A stretch of 64,000 bases of DNA from NCBI GenBank assembly GCA_947172415.1, contig OX359192.1:4962501-5026500 (forward strand), given 5' to 3'. Numbering within the stretch: position 1 is the first letter of the stretch; each line of letters begins with the position of its first letter. The notes below the pieces were generated by a model. It was not told the origin of the DNA and searched no databases. It saw only the letters and a program-made list of their open reading frames with translations. The position numbers were made by a program, and so were the translations under genes. This document shows, one piece after another, positions 1-12,050 of the stretch. The DNA is from Chondrosia reniformis. Lineage: Eukaryota > Porifera > Demospongiae > Chondrillida > Chondrillidae.

Positions 1-217
1 TATCAATTGTTGAGATCACTGTGAAACCGACATATATCTTAGTACATGTGTATGACAATTTATATTTTGGTATTATAAAACAAAATGGGTGAGTCAGTCA
101 TGCGCCAGATGCACAATTTAGATTGTGATTTTTATAACAAATTGACTCAGAAAGAACACGTTTTAATTTTACTCTATGATTATTGTTATCATTATCATTA
201 TCATTATCAACTCATTA

Positions 218-600
218 TCATATTATTATTATTATTATTATATATTAGAGTGCCCATGCTTACAATGAATGTATAAAAAGCAAACCAAAAGTGGTTAAGG
301 GGCACAGGGCTATACCTGGACACGTATAAACCATCGCCACTTAAGGCTACCAGGCCGTCCACGCAGGTACATAGCCCGGCTGCCTGGGCGCATTAAGCCA
401 TCACAACTTAAGGCTACCAGGCCGCATTTCCCAGACAACCACATACAAGCACCAAGTTCGGAGGTGGTGCATCATATAAGTGATAATAAGTGTTTGGTGT
501 GGTGTATGTGGGTGTGGTTGTATACAACAAATAAGGTGAATGAATATACATGTGAATAATAATTTAAATGTATGCAGGTGATTATACTGATGACTTCACT
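218..600 (+). repeat. Dispersed repeat family S, copy 1
   Basis: This copy begins after an ATT microsatellite with TTAGAGTGCCCATGC, runs through GTGGTTAAGGGGCACAGGG and two internal repeats of ACTTAAGGCTACCAGGCC, then CAAGTTCGGAGGTGGTGCAT, and ends near a TATGCAGGTGA motif. Two further copies lie at about 36.05-36.41 and 39.05-39.36 kb. TGGTTAAGGGG fits an RNA polymerase III A-box and GTTCGGAGG loosely resembles a B-box, so a tRNA-like SINE is possible. The spacing of about 150 bases is long for one, so this is only an idea. Confidence 0.7.
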
Positions 601-3100
601 TAGTCAAATGGCTACTTTCCAGGGAGCCCAGTGAAGTGACAAATCAATAGTACATTGTAATATTAAAAAGAGTAAGATACGTTAATGAAAACGAAAAAGA
701 GTAAGTGAAAGATAATTATGGGTCACATTGGAAAATAATATAGTTGGAACTGGATATACAAAATAGGATAAAATTGGAATACATTCATAGTAATAGTGGA
801 TTAATAAGAGTTGCTTAATTGGGTTAATCTATATAGCTACACACTTATTGTTTTATTATTGTTGCATCGCCTATCATCGTTTGTTTGGACTGAATAGTCT
901 CCTAAGAAACCTTTCATAGTACTAGTAGCTTAGCAAAATACGTGAGCATGGGTTACATTATAAAAAGTCTCATAACCATGTCATAATTACCTCGTGACAT
1001 TGGTGTGACACAAGCTATATAGAGCAAGTGCATTTTAAGACGGTTGAATTTGTTTTGAAAAAGCGGAGATCTAAATAAAGTTTTTAGCTCCCAAAATTAA
1101 ATGGCTCATTGACCAAAGGTATAGGTAAAGGTAAATTTTTACCGCATATACTTTTGATAACTTGCTTCGTTACCGACATGTGCAGGGACTTGTTTTAAAT
1201 TCCTTGTAAATATATCTCACAAACAAAGCATTGCTATATAAGTATACGCAGTGAAAAATTAGATATTACTGTGGGACGTATTTTGAGGCCGGTATCATGA
1301 CTTCACAACAATGTCTACATCTCCGCCTTTTAAATTGAAACATTTTTCATGCCCCACTAAACATTAAATATTTCAATCTATGAATAACTTAGAAGGAAAA
1401 TAAAAACATTCTTGCATATTGTAAGAGTTACAGTTCTTCAAGATAATTTCTGTTTTGATCTCCAATCTAAAGCAAAGTGAGGAAATACAGGTTAAATATA
1501 CCAAAAGTTTTTGACTGCCATTTTGTGTTCGGCAGTGGTTTGCACATGTCACACCTGCGTTTAATAAACTTCTTTAAATTAACCATAGAATGGGTGTGAG
1601 ATTGTATATAATATGGATGTGAGTCAGTTAATAAACAGTTATGGCTGCATATGACATATACCATTTAAATGGCTATATTTTCATTGAAGGTTAGGTTGTG
1701 GGCATGCAGGCATGATTACTTAGAGTCTCTCTTTTTTATAATTTCTGAGGCTTCCATCTTCCACAGGTATAACATGTCCAACTGACCGTAAAATCAAAAT
1801 GGTGGTCCAATTATTTAACCTTCTCTGACCTGCCGTATTTACTTTCACTTTTAATTTTTAAGCGAAGAAGAATTTATATTTATTTTTAATCACTGTACAA
1901 ACCATTTAAAGTTTAAATTTTATTGTAGTCTGTTTTTTCTTTAATAATTTGCTGTAACTTATAGGTACCTAATAAATGTTTCAGTCAACAAAGCGGTAAG
2001 GAAGATGACCATAAAAACAATTATTTTTAGGCTGAATATGTTCTTAACTAAATTTTCACGGAGTTGCGTTTTGAAAGCTTCTTTCTTGACAAAGATGTCC
2101 AAGCTTTTGTACCCTTTTCAGGCAAAAGTAATTGCAAAAGCGTGATATGTCAGCAATGGCTAAAGATTTCGAAACGCAAAATTTAGTTTTATCCTTACTG
2201 AAGCTGTGATAAAAATTTGAGAATACTAGGTCCTCATCTTCCTTTCCGCCTCATTTACAGTTACTATTTTCAATTAGGAAGGTCAAGGTCACACTAAGGT
2301 CACGAGGTAATTAGTGACATCAGCAGATTGAAACATTTTCAAAAATTCTTAAGCTAATATGTAATCCTGGTGGGCACACCTGCATAAAGCGTATTAATTT
2401 AAACTGATTAATTTAAACTGATTATTCAACTGTGTAACTGCATGATATGCACAGTTAAATCTTGTTAATCGATTTCGAATTCTGATATTTCGAATATATT
2501 GCATAATTTGAACTCTCCTTGATGTACCATTTCTAATGAGGTTCACTATTTCGAAGTTACTAATTTAGATAATTTGAACCTCCATGGTATACCCATTTAG
2601 GATTTTAGTGGGAAAGATAAGGGTTACTAATTAATGGGCTAAATATGCTTATCAAAGGTCAAACAATTAGCAAACAGCTTGAGGTCGTTTTGTAACATTA
2701 CAGTGTATTTTAGCAATATGTATATCGAAGTCTTTTTAATTAGAATATCATGGATAATTAGAACATTTTCCCTGTCCTGACCAACTTCTCAATAATGAGA
2801 TTTCACTGTACATATATATGCATATACATATATGTATATTATATCAAAAGCGCACCAAATATACCTGTTCAATGGGAATGTCTCACAGATTTAACTTTGT
2901 AAAAATTCCTAAGCTTGCTACCAGCTTTACGAAATCTCTTGTTGTCATCATACATTTGCTGCAGGCTCCATAAATATGGAGCAGTGTCCCTAGTCTGTAG
3001 TGGTAATCTTTAGGTCTTTTGCAATGATGGTACACTACAGGCATGGGTGACATCCTAAATCAGAATATACCAGTCATTTTAAGTGATATAGCATTATAAT
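601..3100. other. Gene-free AT-rich stretch
   Basis: I see no exon, RNA gene or intact element here. About 1090-1600 is distantly similar to 5990-6490: both contain CGTTAC(C/T)GA(C/T)ATGTGCA and later a GCCATTTTGT(G/T)TTCGG block. This marks an old, diverged repeat family. The short frames in the stretch have no coding character. Confidence 0.4.
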
Positions 3101-3106
3101 GTAGCC

Positions 3107-3152
3107 AAGATAAAGTATATCGTATATCGTTACTTTATCTTGGCCACATTGC
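3107..3152. repeat. Short hairpin
   Basis: AATGTAGCCAAGATAAAGTA is followed, after six bases, by its near-complement TACTTTATCTTGGCCACATT, making a stem of about 20 pairs. It is not obviously near any gene and is probably a relict of a foldback element. Confidence 0.6.
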
Positions 3153-3628
3153 CCATAGACCAGCCTATTGATTGACTTGGCATGTATATGTATGCATTAT
3201 TTACCGGATGGACCTGATAAACCGTACATTGCGCATAATCACCTACAGGAACTTGCGAAGACTTTTTTCTCTAACAACACATTTTACTATTTTGAGCTTA
3301 TATATCGCTATTATATTAATACGTAAGTTTTAAACACACTGCCACTTCAGTTCTTGCAAATCATGGAACTGTTCTTTGTATTCCTTTAGTGCCACATTAA
3401 GATTAAAAAAAGAATCTTCAGCATCAAAGGCATAAAAGACAAGTGTGTTCTTAACAGGATTGGGATAGCTAAGGTTGTAAAGCTTCAATGACATTTTGAA
3501 AGAAGCCCACCTTTGTCACCCACCATCTTTATCCAGGTTTCATCCTGGAGTATAATACTGTCAATGTGCCAATTCTGTATTCTCAGTTAAGGATGCAAAG
3601 GTAGTATGAAATGTTTGAGCTATACAAG

Positions 3629-3815
3629 TAAGGATTTATTGAACATCAGCAACATATATTTAACAGATTTGGCTGTTTCAACATTACACATCTTCTCATG
3701 TCACACCTTCCCTTCAAAACTACATTGTATCTCCACCTCATCATTACTGATGAAGACTACCGAGTTAAAACATCCGAATGTGTTAAATATATGTTGCTGA
3801 TACTCAATAAATCCT
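3629..3815. repeat. Inverted-repeat element with hammerhead-like centre
   Basis: Arms of about 36 bases (AAGGATTTATTGAACATCAG onward at 3629, and its complement ending at 3815) enclose about 110 bases. Inside, at about 3748-3783, CTGATGA is followed by a 4-bp stem GACT/AGTT with loop ACCG, then AAAAC and a second small stem ACAT/ATGT. This is the hammerhead ribozyme layout, but the invariant GAAA reads AAAA and the base at the cleavage position is G, so it should be inactive. Penelope-like elements and retrozymes are known to carry such motifs. Confidence 0.5.
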
Positions 3816-3829
3816 TGAATATACCATAA

Positions 3830-5290
3830 TGATTGCAACAAACACTCTCTATTATTCAAGTAAGCTTAAATAGCCTATATACCTTTGGTTTCTGTGAAGA
3901 GATAGTATTATTTCTTTGAGGTGTAGGGCATGTACAATAGGTACCAGCTTGAATTCTTGTCCTATCTCTCCTCGCTTCAACTGTATCCTTACATGGCCTT
4001 GTAACATCCAAATGTGTTAAATATATGTTACCCTTCCAGAATTAAGAGAGCTTAATCACATGGCCTTTCTGTCCTAAATTCATTTGCATGACTTAATGCC
4101 TAAATTGTCAAAGTCTAGGATTTAAGGTAGCATTTCAAATTTTGAGGGCCAATTAATTGACCGGGATGCAATTATATGTATGGATGACATCTATAGGCTA
4201 TCTCGAAATAGGAAGGGTTGCTTTATGGGTTCTAAAGTGGAAAGAGCTTGGAATGTGCAAAAATCACCATGGTATCCTTTCACCCCTGAGTGTTCTAACA
4301 CTCCTAGGTTACTTTCCAGAATAGACAAGGGAGCTTAATCCCAGACTATGGGTTGCCTTTCTGTCCTAAATTTGTTAGACTTTTTGACTAAATGGTCAAA
4401 AGTGTATGATTTAGGATTTAAGGTGGCATTTTTGAATTTTGAGTGCCTAGTAATCAAACAGTAAAAAGGGTTGCTTAACAGGTTCTTGAGTGCATCCAAA
4501 GAGCTCAAGAGGAATGCAGGAAATTGATTGGTGCCTGCATTACACTTCTGAGTGAATGCTGCAAGTTATCCTTTAAGAATTGATTTAGGAAGCTCGATTT
4601 TTACAAAATGCACAAGTCTGGAGACATGTGAAAAATCCTGAAGGCTATACATAAGGATTTAAAGCCATGCAAACCCAGTTGGAATCCAAAGGACTTTGAA
4701 GGAGGCGAGGGTGCAAGGGCAAAATTGCGCGTGTAAGGAGGTCGTCCTCCTCCCTTCAGCCGAGTGAATCCTGATATGACCAAGGATTCCAAAGCGTTAT
4801 TTGATTTACCGTGCTTACTAGTATTCTTTCTTAAATATATAAGCAATCAATGTATTCAAATGTATATATGAATACTTCTTTATGATACTGCAAATGACTC
4901 ATTAAATCAATTTGTTTATTTGATGATGATGGCTGCTTGGATAGCTGAGGCAATTCTAAGAGCACTATAGTATATGCAGAAGTCCGGACTTCTGAGAAGG
5001 ATGCATTATTATTATTGTATGATTAATGCAGTTTTTGCTGGTTATTGGCAGACTGGCCTTGGGGCCTGTGATGGCATGCTTCATTAATATTAGCTTATGA
5101 AGTGTCTATAATATGTAAGGTACTAAAATCTTTTCTTTAGCCACCCTTGTAATGCATGATGCATGTTCTCTAAATGAATGTATTTCTCTTGGTACGCTCC
5201 TCCCTCTTTGACTCGTAAACTTGGATTTTCTCTTCAAGAACATTTACTATTGAAGGACCTAGGTGTATCCCGGCCACCCCTTAGCAAATA
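3830..5290. other. Gene-free stretch
   Basis: Mostly AT-rich sequence with an internal near-duplication: blocks around 4030-4140 and 4310-4440 share AGCTTAATC, CCTTTCTGTCCTAAATT and a GGATTTAAGGT(A/G)GCATTT segment. I see no exon. The minus-strand frame at 4601-4846 has no recognisable content. Confidence 0.35.
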
Positions 5291-5293
5291 AAC

Positions 5294-5488
5294 GTGAAGG
5301 GTTTGTTAACAGTGATGTTGTGGCCTATTCTTGTGTTTCAATATATTGTGGAAGATTGTTTGCTAAATCAGACTATAGATCTAGACACTGAAGTTAGCAA
5401 TAAAAACTTAGTTTTCATTTTAGGATTAGTGTTGTTGTCTGCCGACGTTGAAATCAACCCTGGCATAGCTGGACCTTTCCCATTATGA
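5294..5488 (+). pseudogene. LINE ORF N-terminal relict with 2A-like motif
   Basis: The 64-residue frame ends ...VLLSADVEINPGIAGPFPL. Many CR1/L2-type non-LTR retrotransposons of invertebrates begin their reverse-transcriptase ORF with a hydrophobic stretch followed by a 2A-like motif of the form D(V/I)ExNPGP. Here the core DVEINPG is preserved, but the last proline, which is essential for 2A ribosome skipping, is isoleucine. No reverse-transcriptase frame follows directly, so this is a truncated relict. Related reverse-transcriptase debris lies at 27.6-28.2, 38.5-39.0 and 40.6-41.2 kb. Confidence 0.55.
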
Positions 5489-6689
5489 CAGAAGGCATTT
5501 GCTCGACATCATTTCAATGTTCCTTGTGATCTTTTTTTGAAGCAGGTGTTTTCATACAAGTTGTGCACTAATACCTGTTGATTGCAATCAGATAATGAAA
5601 CAACAATTGTCTTTTGGTTTCACAGGTGAACATGTGCAAATCGCACACAAAAAGGTTCATTTTGTGGTTTTAAAAAAAATTGTTTATATAACAGTGACTC
5701 ACAAATAAATGCATAGGTTGGTCATGCGCAAGTTACGTGACTTGATCGATGATTCATTTTGGTGAATAAAATTAATAAAGTACAGACATGTTGTATCTCT
5801 TTTGTTTTTAGGGCGATAAGCTTTACTTTGCAACAGATGGCTTTAACAAGTTGCTGATCAATCAAATCTCCAAATTGACTGTCAAAGAGGATACATATTC
5901 AAGGACGTCATAATTATCTCATGACCTTCAGCTTGAGCAACAATCTTTTTTACCTCTTAAATTGTTCTCAAAACACGGTCAGGCAAATGAAAACTTAGCG
6001 CTACCAAATTTTACGGCTTGTTAATCAAAGGTAAGACTAAACTTTCACCAAGGCCCTTTTCGATAGCTTCTTCCGTTACTGATATGTGCATGAATTTGTT
6101 TATCTTTCCTTTCAAAAATCTCTTAAAAGTGGCACATCCCAGTAATGAAATCAAATTTTAAGAGGCACCTCGGTGAAAGGTTAGTTACCTTTCTTAGAAG
6201 TCTGGTGACACTAGAATTACGAATTTTAACCTTTGTTTTCATGACCGCGCATTCGACTAAAACTTTTTAATGTCGGAATGAATCGTTTAGTTTTCCGTAG
6301 GTAAGCAAGGAAATTATCAGTCAAATATTAAACTACATAGACTGAAATGTTATTAGTTCTTTTTTGATCTACTGAGAAGCGGGGAAAATAGCATCATTTT
6401 GTGGTGGCCATTTTGTTTTCGGGTGCAATTTGAACATGTTATACCTGCGTTTGTTTTGATTGTGAGAAATGGAGATCCTATAGAATGAAAAGATGTGCAT
6501 TTGTAACGTGATCATGAACAATATGCATTACCTAATATTGCTAAATGAAGAAGAGTCATGAAAGAACACATTTCCACAACACAATAGCTCTCTTCATTCT
6601 AACCAAAGAGTATAAAAAGCAAGGTCATGAACTGTGTTCACAACTAGTTTTATATCATGATCAATATGTGTAGATACAGTAGTTATAGT

Positions 6690-7205
6690 GAATGTCTCAG
6701 TATATTATATATATATATAATTACAATCAAGTACTTTACACAGTGGATATTACAAATTTATACACAAATGCTAGTGACTCCCAAGATAATCCAAATGAGA
6801 TATATTAAAAATTACAAGCTCCTCTGGAGACATATCAGTCGCTGGGGTAAACATGGCTAATGATGAAGACACACAAAGCTTTATCCACAGTCAAATTCTC
6901 AACTTCTGCATACAGGCTATATGTAGTAGTCTCTACAGATCATATATACAAGATTTAAAACATGGCCTTCCAATTACCTTTTCACACCTTAGTGTAGACT
7001 GAAGATGATGCATCTGCATGCCATTATGAGCAAAAATTCCAGGGTCAGCCAATAATCACTGTAGATTTGATTTGCCTTGAGTGTAAGCTAGGAGTACCGA
7101 CACTTGGTTGCATGCATTCACATAAACAACAGGATTAGAGACCATTTGGTAACTTGCACACAAGGGACATTGTACATGAAATAAATTAAAGGCCTCAGCC
7201 TTTAT
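6690..7205 (+). mobile_element. Family A foldback arm, copy 1
   Basis: It shares with the copies at 9.9, 14.1, 30.1-31.0 and 40.0 kb the ordered blocks TACACAGTG..ATTACAAATT, GTAGTCTCTACAGATCAT, CAATTACCTTTTCACACC and CTGAAGATGATGCATCTGCA. It ends in a GGTAACTTGCACACAAGGGA terminus followed by a (AAGGCC)-like palindrome. No coding capacity is evident. Family B begins immediately downstream. Confidence 0.75.
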
Positions 7206-7665
7206 GTCCTCTCATCGACTTGTCATAGCCGTTCACGAAGAGATGATTTTCTTTAGCAGCGAGGCAGTGACGTATTCGCAATGTCATATGCAGCGACATA
7301 CGGGAGTGTTGGTGATGCAATAAAAAACATCACTTTACATCAACAGGTTGCATAATCATAACCTTTATATCTTGCAATTTTTACTAAGCTATATTTTGCC
7401 AGACGTTTCATTTACGCATGTACCATCATATATGTTGGATTCAAAGTGATCTGACCAATTGAATTTTTTTCTATATAACACATAGTTTCAATACAAATTT
7501 CCCATAGCTTTTATGTAATCGTATGGCCTTTTATATGCAGATTTTGTCCTCTGATTTCTAACAACAGGAGGCCTAAATGAATGAGTTTTATACCCTAAAC
7601 TTTATGATTATATTTCCATTCTGTTCCATTTGAATTATTTAATTATTAATAATGAGTTGAGCCCT
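7205..7665 (+). mobile_element. Family B element, partial copy 1
   Basis: It begins ATCGACTTGTCATAGCCGTT and continues through TTCACGAAGAGATGATTTTC, the GTCATATGCAGCGACATACG region and ATGGCCTTTTATATGCAGA to TTTATACCCTAAACTTTATG. The best-preserved copy is at 31.14-31.89 kb. Other copies lie at 9.0-9.6 and 12.3-13.0 kb on the opposite strand. It is non-coding in every copy I read. Confidence 0.7.
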
Positions 7666-7699
7666 GTGCCACCCAAGCATCGGCCAACTTACAGATAAC

Positions 7700-8935
7700 A
7701 TCAGCAGTTGTATTAAGAGCCATCTAGTCATTTCCAGCCGGCTAGGCAAGTGGTCCGGACTTACTCCATCCTCAACACCTCAAGGAATAGGGACCCTAGC
7801 CGGTGGACCACCTCAGCTGCAATCCTTTACAAACTTTATCAACTTTATTCTGTCAGGTGCCATCTGTAAGGCAGCCCAATCTCTCCTCTTTGGAGCAAGG
7901 CTTCTCGCCTTTCAAAAAGAAGTCCATAGCCTCAGACCTATAGCCGTGGGGTGCATCTTCCGTAGCCTCACAACTAAATGCGCCATAGATCAACATAAGA
8001 GTGCCCAAGGTTCTATGCTGAAAGCACACCAACTTAGCTTCGGTATCACAAGAGGAGCAGAGGCAGCAACCCACACGGCAAGGTCCTTCCTCCGGAAGAT
8101 GCAACAAGACCAGTTACTACTGAAACTGGACTTCCATTATGCCTTTAACACCTTCTGGAGAGACCAGATGCTGCATTCAGTGAAACACCTCTTGCCAGAA
8201 TTCCTCCCACTGGTACTATCAGCCTATGGATCTTCCAGATTCCTCTTTTTTGGCAAGTAAACAATCCACTCACCAGAGGCTGTTTAACAAGGAGATCCTC
8301 TAGGACCACTCCTTTTCACCCTGATCATACAACCCTTGGTTCAGAAAATCAACACCACCCTCAACATCTGGTACCTAGATGATGGTACACTCAGAGGCAA
8401 TAGCAAAGATGTACTCAGAAACTTCTTCTTGGTACTGGAAGAGGCGGCCAACTTAGGCCTCAAGCTAAACCATAGCAAGACTGAGATCATTATTACAGAC
8501 TCTTCCACCGAACAAGCCATCTTGCAAAACATTCCAATTTAAATAGAGTTAGCCCGGAAAAAGCCTCAGTACTAGGGTCACCAATTAAAACTGCACAGAG
8601 TTTCGACATAGCCCTGACATATAAACTGTCGTCCTTAAAACACATTGGAAGCAGACGCGACTCACTCAACTCCCAAGATGCTTTCTGCCTTTTGAAAAGT
8701 GCCCTGGCCATCCCCAAGATCCTCTACGTTCTGAGAACCTCCCCTTGCTACCACTCAAAGGTCCGGTCCAATATCGACAACCTTCTGAGAGACCTCCTGG
8801 CCAGAATCCTCAACATAACGATCAGGGACAACACCTGGGAACAATCCAGTCTCCCTGTCAATAGTGGAGGACTTGGTATACGCAGTACAGCCCAACTAGC
8901 ACCCTCTGCTCTCCTATTCTTGTTGGTTCATTCAT
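7700..8935 (+). pseudogene. Non-LTR retrotransposon reverse transcriptase, degenerate
   Basis: Two frames carry the reverse-transcriptase core. At 7946-8260 the motif-A block reads KLDFHYAFNTFWRDQMLH. At about 8287-8542 a shifted frame gives GDPLGPLLFTLIIQPL (motif B) and YLDDGTL (motif C) followed by EEAANLGLKLNHSKTEIII. At 8692-8937 a third frame continues with thumb-like sequence. The catalytic aspartates survive (LDF and YLDD), but frameshifts at about 8262 and 8545 and a stop break the ORF. The GDPLGPLLF...YLDDGTL signature is typical of an LINE-type reverse transcriptase abundant in cnidarians and sponges. Base composition is richer in GC than the surroundings, consistent with a later insertion. 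Confidence 0.8.
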
Positions 8936-8989
8936 GACCTAATTACCACCAATCATCATCCATTTTCAAATTCAAATGGTATTAATAAA

Positions 8990-9640
8990 ATTATTTATAT
9001 TAATTATTCATTTATATTATAATAGATTAGATTGCCTTAGTAACTTGCACTGTCAATATACAGTCAAGTTCCAATATACTAAGGTAATCTAATCTAATAT
9101 ATTTAATTAATTTATATGGCTCCAAGAAAGGACCTAGAAACAGAAAGGGCATATTATCATAAAGTTAAGTGTATAAAACTCACATTAAATTAAGAATTTT
9201 TTTTATTTAGGCCTGCATTTGTTAGCATATAAAATGCCATAGGTATAAAACCTATAGGAAATTTATATTAAAACCATGTGTTATATTGATTAAAAAATTG
9301 AATTGGACAGATAACTGTGAAACCAACATATATCATGGTATAGGTGTTTAACAAACGTCTGGCAAAGTTTTGCTTATTAAAATTGCAAAATAATGAAGAT
9401 ATTAGGAAGAATTTAATGTTATAATTGTGCAATCTGGTGAGGCAAAGTGATGTTTCCTATTGCATCACCAATTACTACGTATGTCCCTACATATACATTT
9501 TCTTCATTTGACGTTGCAAAACGTCACCATCTCATTACAAAACAAGATCATCATTCCAAGAATGGCTACACAAGGAGACCCTCTCCTATAAGAAAGTATT
9601 ACCAAATAAGAATAACATGGCTCCATATATACAAACACAT
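8990..9640 (-). mobile_element. Family B element, copy 2
   Basis: Reverse orientation. It runs from the terminal block around TAGTAACTTGCACTGT through AAAGTTAAGTGTATAAAACT and AAATGCCATAGG to the ACGTTGCAAAACGTCACC and CAAGGAGACCCTCTCCTATA region. At the left edge (9010-9100) two termini face each other in a small palindrome: AGATTACCTTAG-type sequence on both sides of GCACTGTCAATATACAGTCA. Confidence 0.7.
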
Positions 9641-9929
9641 ATATATATATAGGTCATTTTTAGGGGCAGCACCTTATATTGTTTTCATTTACAGATTATG
9701 TTGTATGGTTTCATGTTACTAAAAGTAGATGTTTTATATATATATATATATGTTACTGACGTTCAACAAGGCTTTATTCTTATTCATGTGTGTACATTTT
9801 CTATGTGTACACACAGTAGAATCCCATAACGAAATTGCTCATAGTCAATATCTAAGTATGGTGAAGTACTTTGCTGGCTAATTACACTGAAGTATGCTAC
9901 ACTGTGAAAGTAACTGGCAAATATATCAA

Positions 9930-10260
9930 AATTAAAATTGCAATCAAGTACTAGCTACACATGCAAGGCAAGTTACAAATTAAAAAGACATCCAGGTGAC
10001 CATAGGATAATCTGTATTTTAATCAGTACAAGACTTTAGTTACACTGTTGCAGGCTTTGTAATTCAGTAGTAGTTGATACAGATCATAGAAGGTAGAACA
10101 CATGGCCTACCAATTTACATTTTCACACCTTAGTATGGACTGAAGATGATGCATCTGCATGCCATATATCAACAAAGGCTCCAGTCAACCCAGCAGATTT
10201 GCAGTTGAATGCATACGCATAATCATCAGGGTTAGACACACCATATTTTTCCTCGTGACC
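9930..10260 (+). mobile_element. Family A element, partial copy 2
   Basis: Contains ATTGCAATCAAGTACTAGCT, CAAGACTTTAGT, the conserved CAATTTACATTTTCACACC and CTGAAGATGATGCATCTGCA blocks, and GAATGCATACGCATAATCAT near its end. It is truncated before the terminal GTAACTTG motif and abuts the SUGP1-like fragment. Confidence 0.65.
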
Positions 10261-10279
10261 TGTTGGAAGGGGACTTGGT

Positions 10280-10920
10280 TATGGAATAAAAAATGGCCGG
10301 CCCTGTAAATCAGTTTGCCAACGACGGCAGCTTCTTTGAGCGACAACAAGAGGAGAAACTTCGAAAAAAGAAAAGGATGTCACAAAGGATCCCCCAAAAC
10401 CTACCAAGGCATTAAATAGGCCAGTTATTAGTCGGTTAGGTGGCCATAAGAAGAAGCCATTAACGAAACAATCTGTCATAACTGTTCATAAATCATTTCA
10501 AGAAGACTCAGATGAGGAGTCTCAAACTTCGGTAGATACTCTCTCGGTTAAAACTAGTGGTCCATCTACTTCCACCATAAAAGGTCAGATTATTAGTTTT
10601 TATGTTGGTCTGGACTGTTAGGTTTACTCTTGGCAAAGTTCTTTTGATGAACAGATGGTGACATACAAAAGGAAATAAATGTTGCTGTAAAAATGCGAAA
10701 ATATTGTCTTAACTAATAAGTGGCAGCTCTGCGGACATTAAACTAGCACCATCCTCCAGTGATCTAAAACCAGTTGCCGGTAAAAAGAGGAAATCTAGAT
10801 GGGGACCCAAAGAGTCGGCAGAGGAGAAGGCAATCAATGACGCCATCCTTTCATTTACTTGACCAACTTACTCCAGAACAGCACAGCAACTCAAAGAGCA
10901 ACAGGAAGTAAGTGTGTGAG
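10280..10920 (+). pseudogene. SUGP1-like splicing-factor fragment, frameshifted
   Basis: An ATG at 10292 opens MAGPVNQFANDGSFFERQQ, matching the FANDGSF motif near the N-terminus of SUGP1 (SURP and G-patch domain protein, a spliceosomal factor). One base out of frame, the sequence continues KDVTKDPPKPTKALNRPVIS... to a possible donor near 10585. A second block at about 10735-10915 reads KPVAGKKRKSRWGPKE, then a stop, then LTPEQ and QLKEQQE in different frames, followed by GTAAGTG. These match the KRKSRWGP and QLKEQQE segments that in SUGP1 lie after the SURP domains. Both SURP domains and the G-patch are absent. I read it as a decayed partial copy. Assembly indels are the alternative. Confidence 0.6.
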
Positions 10921-10929
10921 CACATGTAT

Positions 10930-12050
10930 GTATGTGTATCTGTGTGAGCTGTATGTACTAGGAACATGAGCAGACTAGACGTAAGAATAGAGAGGGTTGC
11001 AGTGGGAGGCATTTTGTAAACTTCCTTTTATTAATTAATTTTTACTTCATTATTTGTAACTTTTTTGCCTCCTGCACTGAGTGAAGCCACTTCACTGTTT
11101 TCAACAAAAACGTTTATTGCTTACTGCTACAAGATTAAGTCATAATAATGTAGGCTGATTTTGTGAACTGACGCTTAATTGAATGTAATTCCATTATTAG
11201 CATGAAAATCTGTCTTCTAATCTGCTTCAGCATTTGTTATTTGCATATCTAGGGCACCGTAAAGTCATAGGTGTTTTAGATTACATATGCATTATATATA
11301 CAGTAGAAACTGCTTAACCAGAAGCCAGTAAACACAAAATATTGCCCAACGCGAAGAATAGTCTAAGAGCCAGACCATATTTTCAAGAGAAATAACTTTC
11401 AACATGTAGCAGAGGTAATGTAGGGTCTGGCTTGTCAGACTATGTGAAGAACTGCTTGCCGCCATACACAAAATATTCGCATTTGTGTTGAATGTGGCCT
11501 CACCAAAAAACAGTGCTCCTACACGATTGATCTTAAAATTAAAATATTTAAAGAGATTGACACTAAGAAACTTCCAAAACCGAAATTTGCGAGGAGTTTG
11601 AGATTCCTAACTCGACTTTGCTTAAGAATTGGAGAAAATTGAAATCAGCTGCTGAAGTCAGCAAACACTTCTAGTGGTACAAGGAAACGTCTTTGTGAAC
11701 CCTGCTATACTGTTACTTAGGCACACACATACCTGTATGACTACTGGGATTATAAACAGTTTTATAACTTATACACAGGGGCATTTTGTGCTTTATGTTT
11801 TTATAAAACTTTGGCCTTTAAGGCAAACAAAAGGCTGAAACCTTAATGAAATGTAAAGCCCCTTGTTATTTGCGTAAACTAGTAGCCATGCATGTGTTTG
11901 AATGCAGTCAAACACTTCATGGTCTTACACAGCTCCCTTTCAAGTGCAAGGTGTGTACATTAAATCTGCTATGGTTGTTAACTGAGACCCTTAAAGAGAG
12001 CTAGGCTGGCTTTTTATTGAATTGAAGTACAAATAATAAACCAAATGTAA
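10930..12050. other. Gene-free stretch
   Basis: Mostly unremarkable AT-rich sequence. At 11302 CAGTAGAAACTGCTTAACCA resembles the terminal repeat of the pogo-like element at 13.4 kb. At 11360-11445 GTCT..GAGCCAGACC is mirrored by GGGTCTGGCTTGTCAGAC, a small inverted repeat. At 12107 TTGTAACTTGCACTGTGTAT is a lone copy of the family A/B terminal motif. Confidence 0.4.

Noticed and set aside
85..276. Plus-strand frame with YHYHYHY repeats
   Set aside because: Translation of a TTATCA/ATT microsatellite. Not a gene.
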